From Klebsormidium nitens (Eukaryota; Streptophyta; Klebsormidiophyceae; Klebsormidiales; Klebsormidiaceae): a stretch of 64,000 nucleotides of DNA. Shown here piece by piece: positions 30,602 to 54,458 of this stretch. The stretch is taken from contig DF237152.1 in the NCBI GenBank assembly GCA_000708835.1, positions 64,938 to 128,937 of the forward strand, in the 5' to 3' direction. The notes under the pieces are model-generated. The model searched no databases. It was not told the DNA's origin and was given only the letters and a program-made list of their open reading frames with translations. The translations under genes were made by a program, and so were the position numbers. Positions within the stretch are counted from its first letter, which is position 1. Every line of letters starts with the position of its first letter.

Positions 30602-43379
<12,778 letters not shown>

Positions 43380-44959
43380 CGAAAAAACCGACGCTCATTT
43401 CGCTTGTCAAGTGCCAATATTGCACGAGTTGTTCCATGTATGCGCTGGGATAGATATCGTGTTCGATTGCATCAGAAAGTGTGGACTGTATTTCCACTCG
43501 TAACCAGGATTAAAGACCGACTTGGAATGTATTCAAACCCCTTCTTCCGACTATATATGAAAGATTCTCTTCATAGGGTCAGAATTCAAAGCACAATGTT
43601 GGTTGACGGTGCCGGCCAAGGGAGAGCTGGCCAACAATCACCTCCGGAAATATCACGTGTTGCCCCTTGGCCAAAAATCTCAGAATCACATCACGTGGGC
43701 CAAAACCTTCTTTGTATGCGCAGTCCTTGGAGCGTGCAACATGGCAACATCAAGTTTATAGGTGTGTGTAATTGGGGCAATCTAGAGAGCTCCTTAGTTG
43801 GAAACAGCACAGGTACATACGAGTCGATTTTACCTAGCTTCATGATGCATGCAGCGCGGCCGCGCCATGCATGCACAATGTAACATGATACGTGTCCATG
43901 CACTGACCGTCAGCGGCATATGCAGCTCCATGCAATCATGAACGTGCATGATGCGTCGTGCATCGATCATATCACGCGATCGATATGCGGCTGAGTAGGC
44001 CCGTGGCCGGGCTCCTCGCGCTAGCACACCGATGATCAGTAGAACTAGCTTGCAGAGCAAAGCAACCATCGTTGCAGTGCAGTTGATGAAGTCAAACAAT
44101 TGGCTTGCACGCCAGAGTCGATGGCTGCAATCAAAGGATAGGACAGGCTCTGGGCGGCCACAATGCGAGCAGGCCGGACTCTCATTGATCAGCCAATGAT
44201 TTAGATGCACACGGGACTAACTCTTCAGTCCATTTTAGTGACGGATACATGACCAAGCCTGTCTGCTCTTCAAGCAGTTCATAACCAAGACCTTGGAAGT
44301 TGTTCAGACGTTTTCTAATCTTCAAGGACGGTATATGCTCCAACATATTACGGGTCAGCTGTAGTTGAGAATCTTTGCGAGCTCTTCACAAAACGCTGAA
44401 TTTTCGCGATTAGAGGGGCGCCAGATCAAGACCGTTCCCGTCTCCGAGAGATTTCATCTTCATTTCCACAAAAGGAAAGGCGACTTCCCCTGCAAGTGGT
44501 CCTAACACAGTACCTGCAGAAGACACAAACCAAGTTTGTTAGGTGACAAGGCGCTCATGTTGCCCAGCAAGAAAATGTCAGCATAAGAAACCTCCCCAAA
44601 TGTCGATCCCGTTTGTGAACCTCTACTTTTCCAGCGGACGATGCGCGCACCACTAAGGACTCGAGCCTTTGAGAATGCGCGGAGAAGACAGAGCAGCGGC
44701 CCGGCCACGTTCAACACAGACTTTGGCCCCTTTGAAATGAACACTGCGAAACGAGTCGAGCAGAATATGCAGGACAGTACGATCTAGACTTTTGAACAGG
44801 GGAAGAAATTCAAGGTTGAGGCCCAATATTGTGGTCGCCGCGTGCTGATATGGCAAATGTACCATCCGACGCGCTGCGATATACGGAGCCTCTTGGTTCG
44901 TAGACGCGCTCCCTCCCAAAAAAGAATCTGGAAAGAAGCAAAAAAGGAGGAACAAAGAT
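43380..44959. other. convergent intergenic region, RECQ4A / membrane-protein gene
   Basis: About 1.6 kb without a supported gene. The centre (43840-43995) is unusually rich in CATG and GCATGC and includes GCGCGGCCGCGC. A minus-strand frame at 43830-44210 has a Cys/His arrangement loosely like a retroelement zinc domain, but nothing else supports it. Confidence 0.55.
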
Positions 44960-47608
44960 TTAACGAGGCCCCTCACCGACTAAGGTCCCCTTGCCCGGCC
45001 ACAGGAACGTGCCGACGGACGCGCCCAACGCAAACGCGACGAGATACACCAAGTTGCGCAGCGTGTTCCTCTTCATCCGCTTTGCGAGCACGCATAACCC
45101 TTGCCGCTGGTCCGCGTAGTGATAGCAGTCGTACGCATCGACCCCAAACTGGACGAGCCAGCTCGCCGCGAGGAACAGGAGATAACCTGCGCGGACGGAA
45201 ACATGGGGGAGGGGTCACAAAAGGATGTAACAAACGAAAACGGAATATGCCTGACCCTCTGGCGGACTTGGACGGCGTCAAAAATGCAATGGTTACAAGC
45301 ACCAATGACCATATTGTGAGATCTTGGCAGCGAGCAATCCGGTAAGTAGTAGCAATCATAGGCAATCGATTGCAAAGTGGACGAGTTGGCCGCGAGGAAG
45401 AGGAGGTAACCTCCAGGGAAGGTAAGAAGGGGGACGAGTTTCGGGATTTGAAAGATCATACAATCAATGTTTACGGTCTTGGGGAGCAGTTTTACCAGGT
45501 CTTTGCCCCGTGCAATCTGCTTCGTCCGTGCATGAACTATGCCAGCCAAAAGACCTTTCAAGGAGGCCGTCATTTAGGGCACAGTAGAGAAGTAGAAAGG
45601 AAGCAAAAGAAAGGGACCGGGTACTTGGGCTGAGACCATTGTTATAAGATCTAGGCCTTAGGTTGAGGCTTGGCACAAGAAGCGAGGGGCTCTCGCAAAT
45701 GACTGGTCCAAGCTTTACAATCTGGCAACTAGAGGAGTCTTGTATGGCGGCTTGACTGGCGTTCCGCCAGAAACGATTCTGCAAACCCTGCCCGCGGAAC
45801 TGCCATAAGGTCCCGGAGATTTGCCACAAAAGCAGAAGAGAAACAGAGCAAGAAATGATCGGAGATTCTGTACAGGATCAACGTTCAAGGATGAGAAAGT
45901 TTTCCCACCTCTAGATGCGGTTGCGAACATTCGCCAGCTCGTCGACAAGCGGCCCAGCCCCCGCCCCGACTTTCGGACAGCTGATGCATTCAGATCTGCA
46001 CAACAAGAATCTGCTTTGAGCTCTTTCTGCATGTAGCACAGGGGGAGAGCAGCTCCACTAAATTGACGGCAGGCTCCAGAAAACGGTAACCGATTGAGCA
46101 TCTCAAGGGGTGAGGAACAGCGTTTCCAAGTGGTAGCGCTGGCGCCAGAATGAAAGGGTGAAAACTGAGTGATTCTAAGACTACAAGTCTGGTATCAGCA
46201 AGTAAGGCATTCTTTTCCCAATCAGTTGTATTGATGAGCCCCGTCAAAAACAAGGGTAGAAAAACACCGTTAAGATCGTTTTCCTGAACAAGTACTAGCG
46301 AAACACTACGGTCTGAAAACAAATATTGTAAAGACTTTCAACGACTTCTTTTCTTTCCTTTCGTTCATAAGGATTCAATCACTTCTCGTCACCCTGTGCA
46401 AGGGGACTAGACAGCCTACAGGAGTGATCAAGGCAAAAGCAAGGAGCGGATGCTTGCCCTTAGTCAGCTTCCACGCCGTGCGCCTCTCCATGTGTTCCAC
46501 GGCCCAGAAGGCAAGCACCTTCTTGGTTGCCCCTACAGCGAGCTGCAAGGCAGTGAAAGCTCTTTCAACAACAGCCTTATTCAGACTACTTTCGCCATTC
46601 TCCTTCTTACATGTCAATCCGATTGCTACTGATCAAAATTCAACATCTTACTAATCAGCGACCACAATGCGAAGCAAGATACGACGCTCTTCTTTCCAAG
46701 GGTGACTAGACATGAGTCCTGCGGCCGCGAGACAGGCTCGAAAAAGCAGCTTCGTTCAGACTCCGAAAGACCATGCCTGGAACTTGGGGGTATCCAGACG
46801 AAAGCATAAGATGAGCAACTCAGAAGCAAGGACAAGCCCGAACATTGACTCCCTGGCCATAGTTTTACACAAACACATGGATGTGACGTCGTCAGTTTCC
46901 GCTGAGCTGTGAACAAGCTAGTTTTCACAATCAACTTAGAAAATTTGAACATCAGCCCTATGAGTGGTGGTGCAAGTAAAAGTCACGATCCCCAGGGAAC
47001 ACAAAAGTGGGCAGCTTGCTCACCTCGCGCAAGATGGCCCTCCAACACTTCTCCATTTGCTCCTCCATGTTAGGCGGAGGTCCCATCCTTTCCCTCTGCA
47101 CTTCGTCTTCATCATCCGAATCCACTATTGCATTCTCCTCCTCTACTTGCTTCTTCCAATACTCAACGAACGGGCCAATTGATTGCAGGAGGTTACGCAG
47201 GACTAGATAAAGAAAGTTCCTCCCCTTGAAGACAGCGTTCAGGGGCTCAATCTTGATCTCGTGATGTTTGTAAGCATAGAATAGGGTCTGCCCGTACAAG
47301 GGTGGAAGATACAAAGCTTGCTTCTCCTCTGCCGTGTAATAGTTCTCATTCACGGAGGGAATGAAAGACTTTGAGTGTGATGACTCAGGAGAGGGGCATT
47401 TTGTAGCCAGTGGTGCAATGCTGAGGCCCTCCACAGAGGACGGTGTTTGTACAGGATGTGGTGGTCGCAAGTTTGCAACAGATGCACAACTTTTACTTTC
47501 CAGATCCGCCCAAGGAATGAATGCATTCCCCTGGCTACGCCCCAGGACAAATGTGACCGGCCTCCTCCAACGGTCCCTTCGTTGTGGTCCGAATCTTCTG
47601 TCCGCCAT
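44960..47608 (-). CDS. unrecognised membrane protein, four exons
   Basis: Exons 47608-47024, 46542-46458, 45995-45909 and 45186-44960 join in consistent phases (0, 1, 1) and encode 327 aa. The N-terminal 120 residues are basic then Ser/Pro-rich, followed by LPPLYGQTLFYAYKHHE and a segment NFLYLVLRNLLQSIGPFVEYW. An acidic low-complexity stretch (DSDDEDE) then follows. The last exon holds two hydrophobic helices (YLLFLAASWLVQFGVDAY and LVYLVAFALGASVGTFLW) flanking DCYHYADQRQG. This suggests an integral membrane protein; I do not recognise the family. Intron 2 appears to use a GC donor (AAGG|GCAAGC); no GT site nearby keeps the frame. Intron 3 contains a decayed copy of the exon 4 start. Exon 3 is the least certain part. 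Confidence 0.6.
45344..45418 (-). repeat. decayed copy of the membrane-protein exon 4 start in intron 3
   Basis: Read on the minus strand it still spells GYLLFLAANS and AYDCYY, matching GYLLFLAASW and AYDCYH of exon 4 (45186-45115). It ends with GG instead of the acceptor AG, so it should not splice. Spacing is about 230 bp. Confidence 0.8.
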
Positions 47609-48243
47609 TGTTTGTGCACTACCTCTTACAATTTATGCTGCTCGCGAGGGGCTGACGATGTCGCAAAACAAGCTGCGCAGTTCAATCGGGGACGAGCAAG
47701 AAATCTGCAAACCCTTCTGTAGCTCGACGAGGACCATTTAAGGACCTGCACTACTTAGCTGTTGCAGAAAGCGCTTGGTTCGTACCCTCCTGCTTCTCAG
47801 CTTTCTGGTGCATCACACTTTCTGGTGGCGCTTGCAACTTCTCAGCTTTCTGGTGCATCACACTTTCTTCTTTGTGCAGGTAGACAGAAGCCTTGCACAA
47901 GTTTTCTAGGGTTCTGGAGTGCAATTCAGCTGAAACTCCAATGCAGGGTTGATTAGAGCTCAGCCGAAATTGCCACGTGTATTAGTCTGAAGGTCCTCGA
48001 GGCGTACGATTGACATGATCTATCAATCCAACCGTCCAATTTTGCTTTCCCCTCGTCCTGAACTGTCACCCTCTGATTTCGGCTTGACGGGCTTGGAAGG
48101 TCTTAACACTTCCATCCAGCTTTCGAGCTGCTCTGTTGTGGTGGTGCTCGGCAGGGAAAAGCGCTTCTCGAAGGTCTGTTTGGAGGGGAAAGCTGCACGT
48201 AGAGTTCTCATTGGTGTTGTTTCTATCAACCAAGCAAGCAGGC
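47609..48243. other. short bidirectional promoter region
   Basis: Only 635 bp separate the ATGs of the divergent membrane-protein and CCHC genes. A 31-bp direct repeat (CTTCTCAGCTTTCTGGTGCA...) occurs at 47793 and 47838, spaced 45 bp. It is CT-rich and may lie in a 5' UTR or promoter. Confidence 0.5.
47793..47868 (+). repeat. two-copy 31-bp direct repeat
   Basis: Identical 31-base copies at 47793-47823 and 47838-47868 begin CTTCTCAGCTTTCTGGTGCA, with 14 bases between them. Confidence 0.85.
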
Positions 48244-51200
48244 ATGAGCTACCAGGACGGAGGCGATGCCCCGAGCGAGCGCCCCAAGCTGAAGCTCGCT
48301 CCCCGGAGCGGCAATGCACCGTCTGGGGGGGCTCCGGCGACCAAGGTAAGCAGTTGCCGGCGTTCGCAAGATTTTCGTGGTTGAGGACAATTGCGGACGA
48401 AGCTGGAAATCCAGTTGATCGGAGCCTGCATCCCCCCTCTAATGTGTGTTGATATCAATGTAGAATTGCTATGAATGGACATGTATAATGCAGAGCGCAT
48501 TTGGCAAGATGACAAGGATAGTCTCATGGTGTAGCAAAGTGTGCAACGTAAAGCCGTGTCTAGGCTCCTCATCTCATATTTGCCGTTTGTTGCTAATGGC
48601 ACCCAATCTTTGCTTCATACCTTGTTGATGTAGTACCATTACCAGCTGGAATAGCTCTGCACCTGGAGCTCCTGGAAGTTGCAAAAGACAATCTGCTGAG
48701 TGTCGACAAATTGCTCAATCTGAGCTGAATGGAACTGATAAGTTTCCTTCCTGTCCTGCAGTCAAGCATCTTTGGAGCTGCGCGGCCCCGTGAGGCCATC
48801 ATCGCTGAGAGAGAGGGCAAGGCTGAGGAGGAGATTATCAAGGAGGCCGCGAAGAAGGAATGGAAGCCTACGGTGAGTGCAAATGCACCACCCTTCTGAT
48901 CAATTGTGATCCTTTTCTGGTGAAGTTGATGTAGACAACGTCCAATGTACATGGTTGTGATTTCCTCAAATACTCTTCTCTTAATGTGCACTCGGCTGCT
49001 CAAGCAATACTGTCTTGAACAAGTCGGTGTCTTAATGTAGAGAAGGTAATTGTTGTGTCAATGTTGTCATTAGTTTCTCTGAGTTCTTCCATGTACCACC
49101 GAACTGCTTAAGGGCCTTCGTCTACTTCAGCAGTCTCGCTGTCATCCACGCCTGTTTACCAGGACTCTATTGGCCGCAGTCTCCTCTGGTTACATCTTAA
49201 TCTTTTCTTCACTTGGTCGAGTACCTGTATTCTACTTGAGAATTTGGTATTGCCAGCGGCACTGAATGCATTTCATGATTCATTTGCAGCTCGTTTTGAG
49301 CGAGGAGCAGAAGGAGGAGAAGAAGGCACTTGAGGCAGAGCTGGCCTACGCAAAGGACCAGCTCGAGAAGGCTGTTGACCCGCTCAAGGCCAAAGATCTC
49401 AAAGAGGAAGTGGCAGAGAAGGAAACCAAGCTTGAGGACCTGTTGGCATCGTTTGAGGTAAGTCCTACTGTTCCGCAATCTCGTTGTCGCTTATGCGTTG
49501 AGGTTATGAATGATTGTCCACTGTGAGAAAGCCAAAATGTTGGAGGTCAATTGCTGTTTCAACTTTGTGTTCAACTTTGAGGCGAAGTGCGAGAAGTGAG
49601 ATGGTAACGGTTGTTCATCTCTTCCTCATGCCTTTCCGGACGACCCAAGTAGGTGCCGAATGTGTTTTTTCCCAGGATTGTCGTGTTGTGCCTGAATTGA
49701 GTCATGCTTACCGACGTCATGTTACTCATGTTATCAAGGAAGTGCCTCTGCTAAGCTCAGGTGTTTGATTAGAAAGTCTTGAGTATTTTTATCAGGCAAA
49801 CGATTTCTTTATCTGGGGGAATTTCCAAGGAGGAGCCTGCATAATGCATCAGCTCAACAATTTTGGAACAAGTTTCAGAGGTCTTTTACTTTTGAGTTTG
49901 TCTGACATTAACTTACGCTCGACTCTTATTGAACCCAATTGAAGTGGTCGCGATCTCTGTGTTGTTTGTGTGCTTCCCTTTGGGGTGGCAATGCGCAAAG
50001 CTCTTAGACACGCGTCTGGGCTTGCCGAATTATTTTACCACTCTCTCTGCTGCATTTTCTGGAAAACCTTGTTGGCATTGAAGTCCGTCGTCAAGGATAC
50101 GTACAATATTATTCCCCCTCCCGCTTATCTTTCTTCGCTGTCTCCTGTTGCTGTAATAGTCCCCTCTCTTTGCTACCCTTGTCTCCACACCAGATAGCCA
50201 GCGGCGGCTCCCTGCTTCCCAGGACTACACCAACAATCGGTGCAAATCTCAGGCCTTTTTCTTACCTACACATACACGACTCACCCCTTCTTTGCGAACG
50301 TTGCAGAAGCTGGCCGTGACAGCAGCGCAGAGCGGGGGGGTGGGGAAGCGCCCCTCTGAGCGCAAGCGCGATGCCGAGGAGCGGGCCGGGGGCGGTCAGC
50401 CTGGATATGGTGGCGGAGGCGGTGGATATGGGGGCGGCGGTGGTGGATACGGGGGCGGCGGCAGAGGCGGGGGGGGTGAGAGTTATGGCAACTTCAGTCA
50501 GGGACGGGACCGTGAGCCTTATGGGGATGCGTGGGCTGGGAAGAACGGCGGCGGCGGCCGGGGGGGAAACACCTGCTACAATTGTGGAGAGGTGAGGGCA
50601 TGTTTTTTAGCACTGAGTTGACGAACTTACTTAATTTTCCAGGAATAACCAGGCATGGGAGATGAGGGGATCGGGCCTTGGCGAGAAGCAGCACTATGAT
50701 TGACAGTCTTGTTGGGAGCAGGGGATCGAAGCCTGCTTGATGAACTAATGTGCTGTCCTTATTTTGGTGTTCTTCGCGAGACACAGGAGTTGGACAGCGT
50801 GCCCGGATAATCAGGACACAAGAGCAGCGATTTATTTTGCAGGGATAGAGCAAAGCCTCGGTGGGGCCAAAAGATTGACCCTTACCCGAGATTTCGTTCC
50901 TCTCGTGGAGTGCGAGGCAGTCTGCTCTTGCTTGTAGAGAGATAGCTTTGATGTCATTGCTTTACTCTGTGAGAGATATCTCAGCTGCCGCGTTCATGGT
51001 TTTACTTGCGGAATCGTAGTAATTTTTTGGCCCCACCTTCGCCGGCACTTGGTTTTGAAACGGGACTGAGGTGGCCAGCAGACCGCAGCTCGTTTTGAAC
51101 TCGTGTCCGTCTCACTGCACCTTGTTCAATTGGCTAGTTACCGGTTACTCGTTTAGCGCCGGCATCGGGTTCTTGTTCGTAACTGCGTGATGCGGGGCAT

Positions 51201-53102
51201 TGATGGGTCCGAGCATCTCTCCTTGGCGCCCTAGTCTTTTCGGCCCAACACTGATCTTTCCTTTAACCACAGAATGTCTTCCGTACTCGTGCAAGACTTT
51301 TGCATCCTCCTTTTATGTCGCCAAGTAACAAGGCTTATACGTGCTGTGTCCGCTTATGTGTAAGAAAGCCGTTTCCCCCCCTGGTGTCTCTCCCAGCCAG
51401 CTTCGTGCTGCCCGAGTAGACCCGGGCGCTGACGGCGGCCCGACCCTTTGGCGCTTTCTTGAGATGCCCCTGGTTTTGAAGCCCAATTCACAAATTTGGC
51501 CCATGAACCTGACTGCAAGCTTAACCCGGAGTTTCATCCCTGGGTTTGTAATGTCGCACCCCATCCGTGCAGGTGGGACACATCTCGCGTGAGTGCCCGA
51601 ACCCCCCGAGCGAGGGCTCCCGCGGGTATGGCGGAGGTGGCGGCCGATCCGGTGGCGGCGGTGGCCGGGCCTGCTACAACTGCGGAGAGGTATGTCGAAG
51701 TCTTTGGGCTGCTTATTAGGGGCCTGCAATAGTTGACGCGGCGCTGTACTAAAAACACCTGCCCAACGCCCGTGTCTTGAGCGGCAGATGATTCGGAGGG
51801 AGGCCATGTCTCTTCTCCTGCACTTACTTGCCGTGCTGATTGGGTGACTGCTGTTGATGTGGAAGGAACGGGGTGTGCGTATCAACCATTAGGTCTATGG
51901 TCACCTCATTCAACGGGAATTGGCTGCACTGGGCTATGAAATTGGTTGCACTGGTTTGGGCTAGTAAGGAGCATGACCGTCTTGGGAAGGCTGTTTGTGC
52001 CATTGGCGATGAAGTATGGAGTCCCGATTCGTCATGTGGTTTGTCAGAATTTGTTGTCCGTTGCCTCCAGGGGTCTTCAAGGTAGACCCGAATTGCGTCC
52101 CTGGACATATTTATCGTCAGGTCGAAAGCTGGACTACTACCGTACCTGTCTTTAATTTCGTCACCTTCGACGCCAAATAAAGAATCATGAAACTTTCTAT
52201 CCTTTCGGCAGGCCTAGAGTTACCCGCTAAATCAACCACTATCGAACCATTATCGCCTCTCAATAATTTGCGAAATTTTCGGCAGGGCAAATGATCCTTT
52301 AATCTTTGCCGAAATCAGATACAGGTACGGTAGTCCATTTGCATTCCCGGCATTTCAACATCGCAGTCACCAGAAGAACAGGGAACTGCTGCTGGTCATG
52401 GTGATCAGTCACTGATATCGAACGTGCCCCTTGCAGGAGGGCCACATCTCCCGCGAGTGCCCCCAGCCCCGCAGCGGCGGCGGCGGCGGCAGCTACGGCG
52501 GAGGGGGCAGCTATGGCGGCAGTTACGGCGGCAGTCGCGGGGCCGAGAGCTACGGCGACCGTTACGGATCTGGGGGGGGCGGCTATGGAGGCGGCGGCAG
52601 CTATGGCTCAGGTGGCGGCAGCTATGGCGGTGGGTACTCCGACAGCAACTCGCGCTTTTAGGGGGGCACTAGGCGTGACGAGAGCGTGACGGTCGAGGCA
52701 CCCCAGAGGAAGATGAGCTTGTTGGTCAAGAGTCGTGTGGGGCTCGTTGAGTTTGATAAGTCCTTGGATAGGGTTCGGATGGGGCGTTGCGGTCGTTTGC
52801 GTGCGCATCAGCAAGTCGAGCTGCGCAGGTAAGTGTCGCTAGTATAGTTACCAGTGTCCGAAAGACTCACTGCAGAAGTGTGCTGATAGCTTGAATAGCT
52901 GAGAGTGTGGAGAGAATGATCTGGGGATCACACGATGCGCTTTGCATCCGTGACAGGCGGCCGGGACCGTGGTTACGATAACGACGACTCTCGGGGTGGG
53001 AGCTATGGGGGCCGTGGAAGTTCGGATTACGGCGGAAGCTACGGTGCGCGAGGAGGCAGCTACGACGGCTATGGGCAGGGCGGCCGCGGCCGGGACTACT
53101 GA
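48244..53102 (+). CDS. glycine-rich CCHC zinc-knuckle RNA-binding protein
   Basis: Exons 48244-48345, 48762-48872, 49290-49457, 50307-50591, 51573-51689 and 52437-52661 are all phase 0 and encode 335 aa. The N-terminus (RPKLKLAPRSG, then SSIFGAARPREAI) resembles the FG-ARPRE motif of eIF4B/eIF4H-type factors. A Lys/Glu coiled coil follows, then Gly/Tyr repeats and two zinc knuckles (CYNCGEVGHISREC, CYNCGEEGHISREC). Each knuckle spans an intron: exon 5 carries the end of the first and the start of the second. An alternative phase-1 splice from 52629 (GGCG|GTGGGT) to 52957 replaces the ending YSDSNSRF with a longer Gly/Arg/Tyr tail ending GRGRDY at 53102. A role in RNA binding or translation is inferred; the exact orthologue is not known to me. 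Confidence 0.85.
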
Positions 53103-54458
53103 AAGTTGCTTGCAGAGTTTGGAATGGCCAGATGCGATGTTCTACCTACAGTCTTGTGGTCCTTGGTTGAACTGATAGAGCCCCCTCGTGCTCGTGTCAG
53201 GGTGGCGAAGTCAACTGTCGGGTTGTCTCGTCACAAGCGACACTGTTTTGTGAGCGTTTATGTGATATGTCAGAGAATGAAACTCAGAAGTTGTTCATGT
53301 GATGTCATAGCGCTACAACCGCGGGTCTTTGTCCAGGCAAGAGAGGCTGTTCTTGTTAGCGTCCGTCTTTGCAAACTCTACCTGGATAATTTAGCTGTTC
53401 GTTTTCAACTTTAGCTGGGCCCTATCTCCCGGATGCAATTTGCAATCTGCAAGGTAGCATCTCTGTATGCCTGTCACATGCATGGTTCCCACCCCGTCAC
53501 CACTCAGCCTTTTACTAATAAGTTTCACTATGATATAGTATCACCATTCAATAGACGGGTCGTCGTCAGTGCGACGTGGATACTTCTTATAATTGCACGA
53601 CATGGTATTAGTAGTACTCATGCATTTTCTCGAGATTTAGTCACTCGCCATGCATATATATGGATTGCGAGGCCCCATGTCCGGCCTGCATGGCCCTACG
53701 TCATGCAGAATTTCGTGCATATGCCGTCAGGACTCGACGGCCAAAATTAACATGCTGGCGCGGCCGGGTGCATTGAAGCAGTTGAAAGTAACGAATCGAC
53801 CCCATACGAAGCCATGGCCGTGGCATTGATTCCATGCATGTTGATTTCCGCGCCCATGCTATACCATGTCACATTTATGATATAACATACACGCGCAATT
53901 CAAATTAGCCCAAGGCTAGGTACCTTCATGCCATAGGCGCACCCACCATGGCATGATACTCCAATCGAATTGCATGGATGAACGCAGGCTAGTGTAGCTT
54001 GTGTATATATTTCTCGACGTACCGTCAACCCCAATCCTCCATGCAAGCTAGGGCGTTCAAGGCCTGCAACAATGGACATGTTCAGGTGAAATCAAATCGT
54101 ATTCAGAAATAGGCACATGTAAGTGATTGTGTAAGTTAGATCATGGCTGGCGCCGTATGCCACATGGCCCGTAACTAGAACAGGCTGTGCGAAAGGCTCA
54201 CAGGAAGTACGCTCTCGGCCACAAAAGATGCTAAGAATAGCCGCACAAGCTGGATTCGGCTGTCGACAATTGGATATACATATCAACACAATTCCGGCCG
54301 TGTTGGGCGACTGCTAACGTTGCTACAGTCCCTTTCAATGCCCGGTTGACTTCCAAGGTTTGTAGAAATAAGGTATAGTGAAGGTCCGCGTGGTCAAGCA
54401 CCCAAGCCGATGTAAATGGTCGCTTTTTGGGCATGCTTCGTTCATCTGCCTGCACTTT
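53103..54458. other. convergent intergenic region, CCHC gene / TOP6B
   Basis: About 1.35 kb of 3' flanking sequence, AT-rich and dense in CATG and GCATGC words from 53640 to 54060. No supported gene. Confidence 0.55.

Noticed and set aside
43830-44210. Minus-strand frame with a Cys/His motif (PACSHCGRPEP) like a retroelement zinc-binding domain
   Set aside because: No reverse transcriptase, RNase H or other element sequence accompanies it; the motif is short and likely chance.
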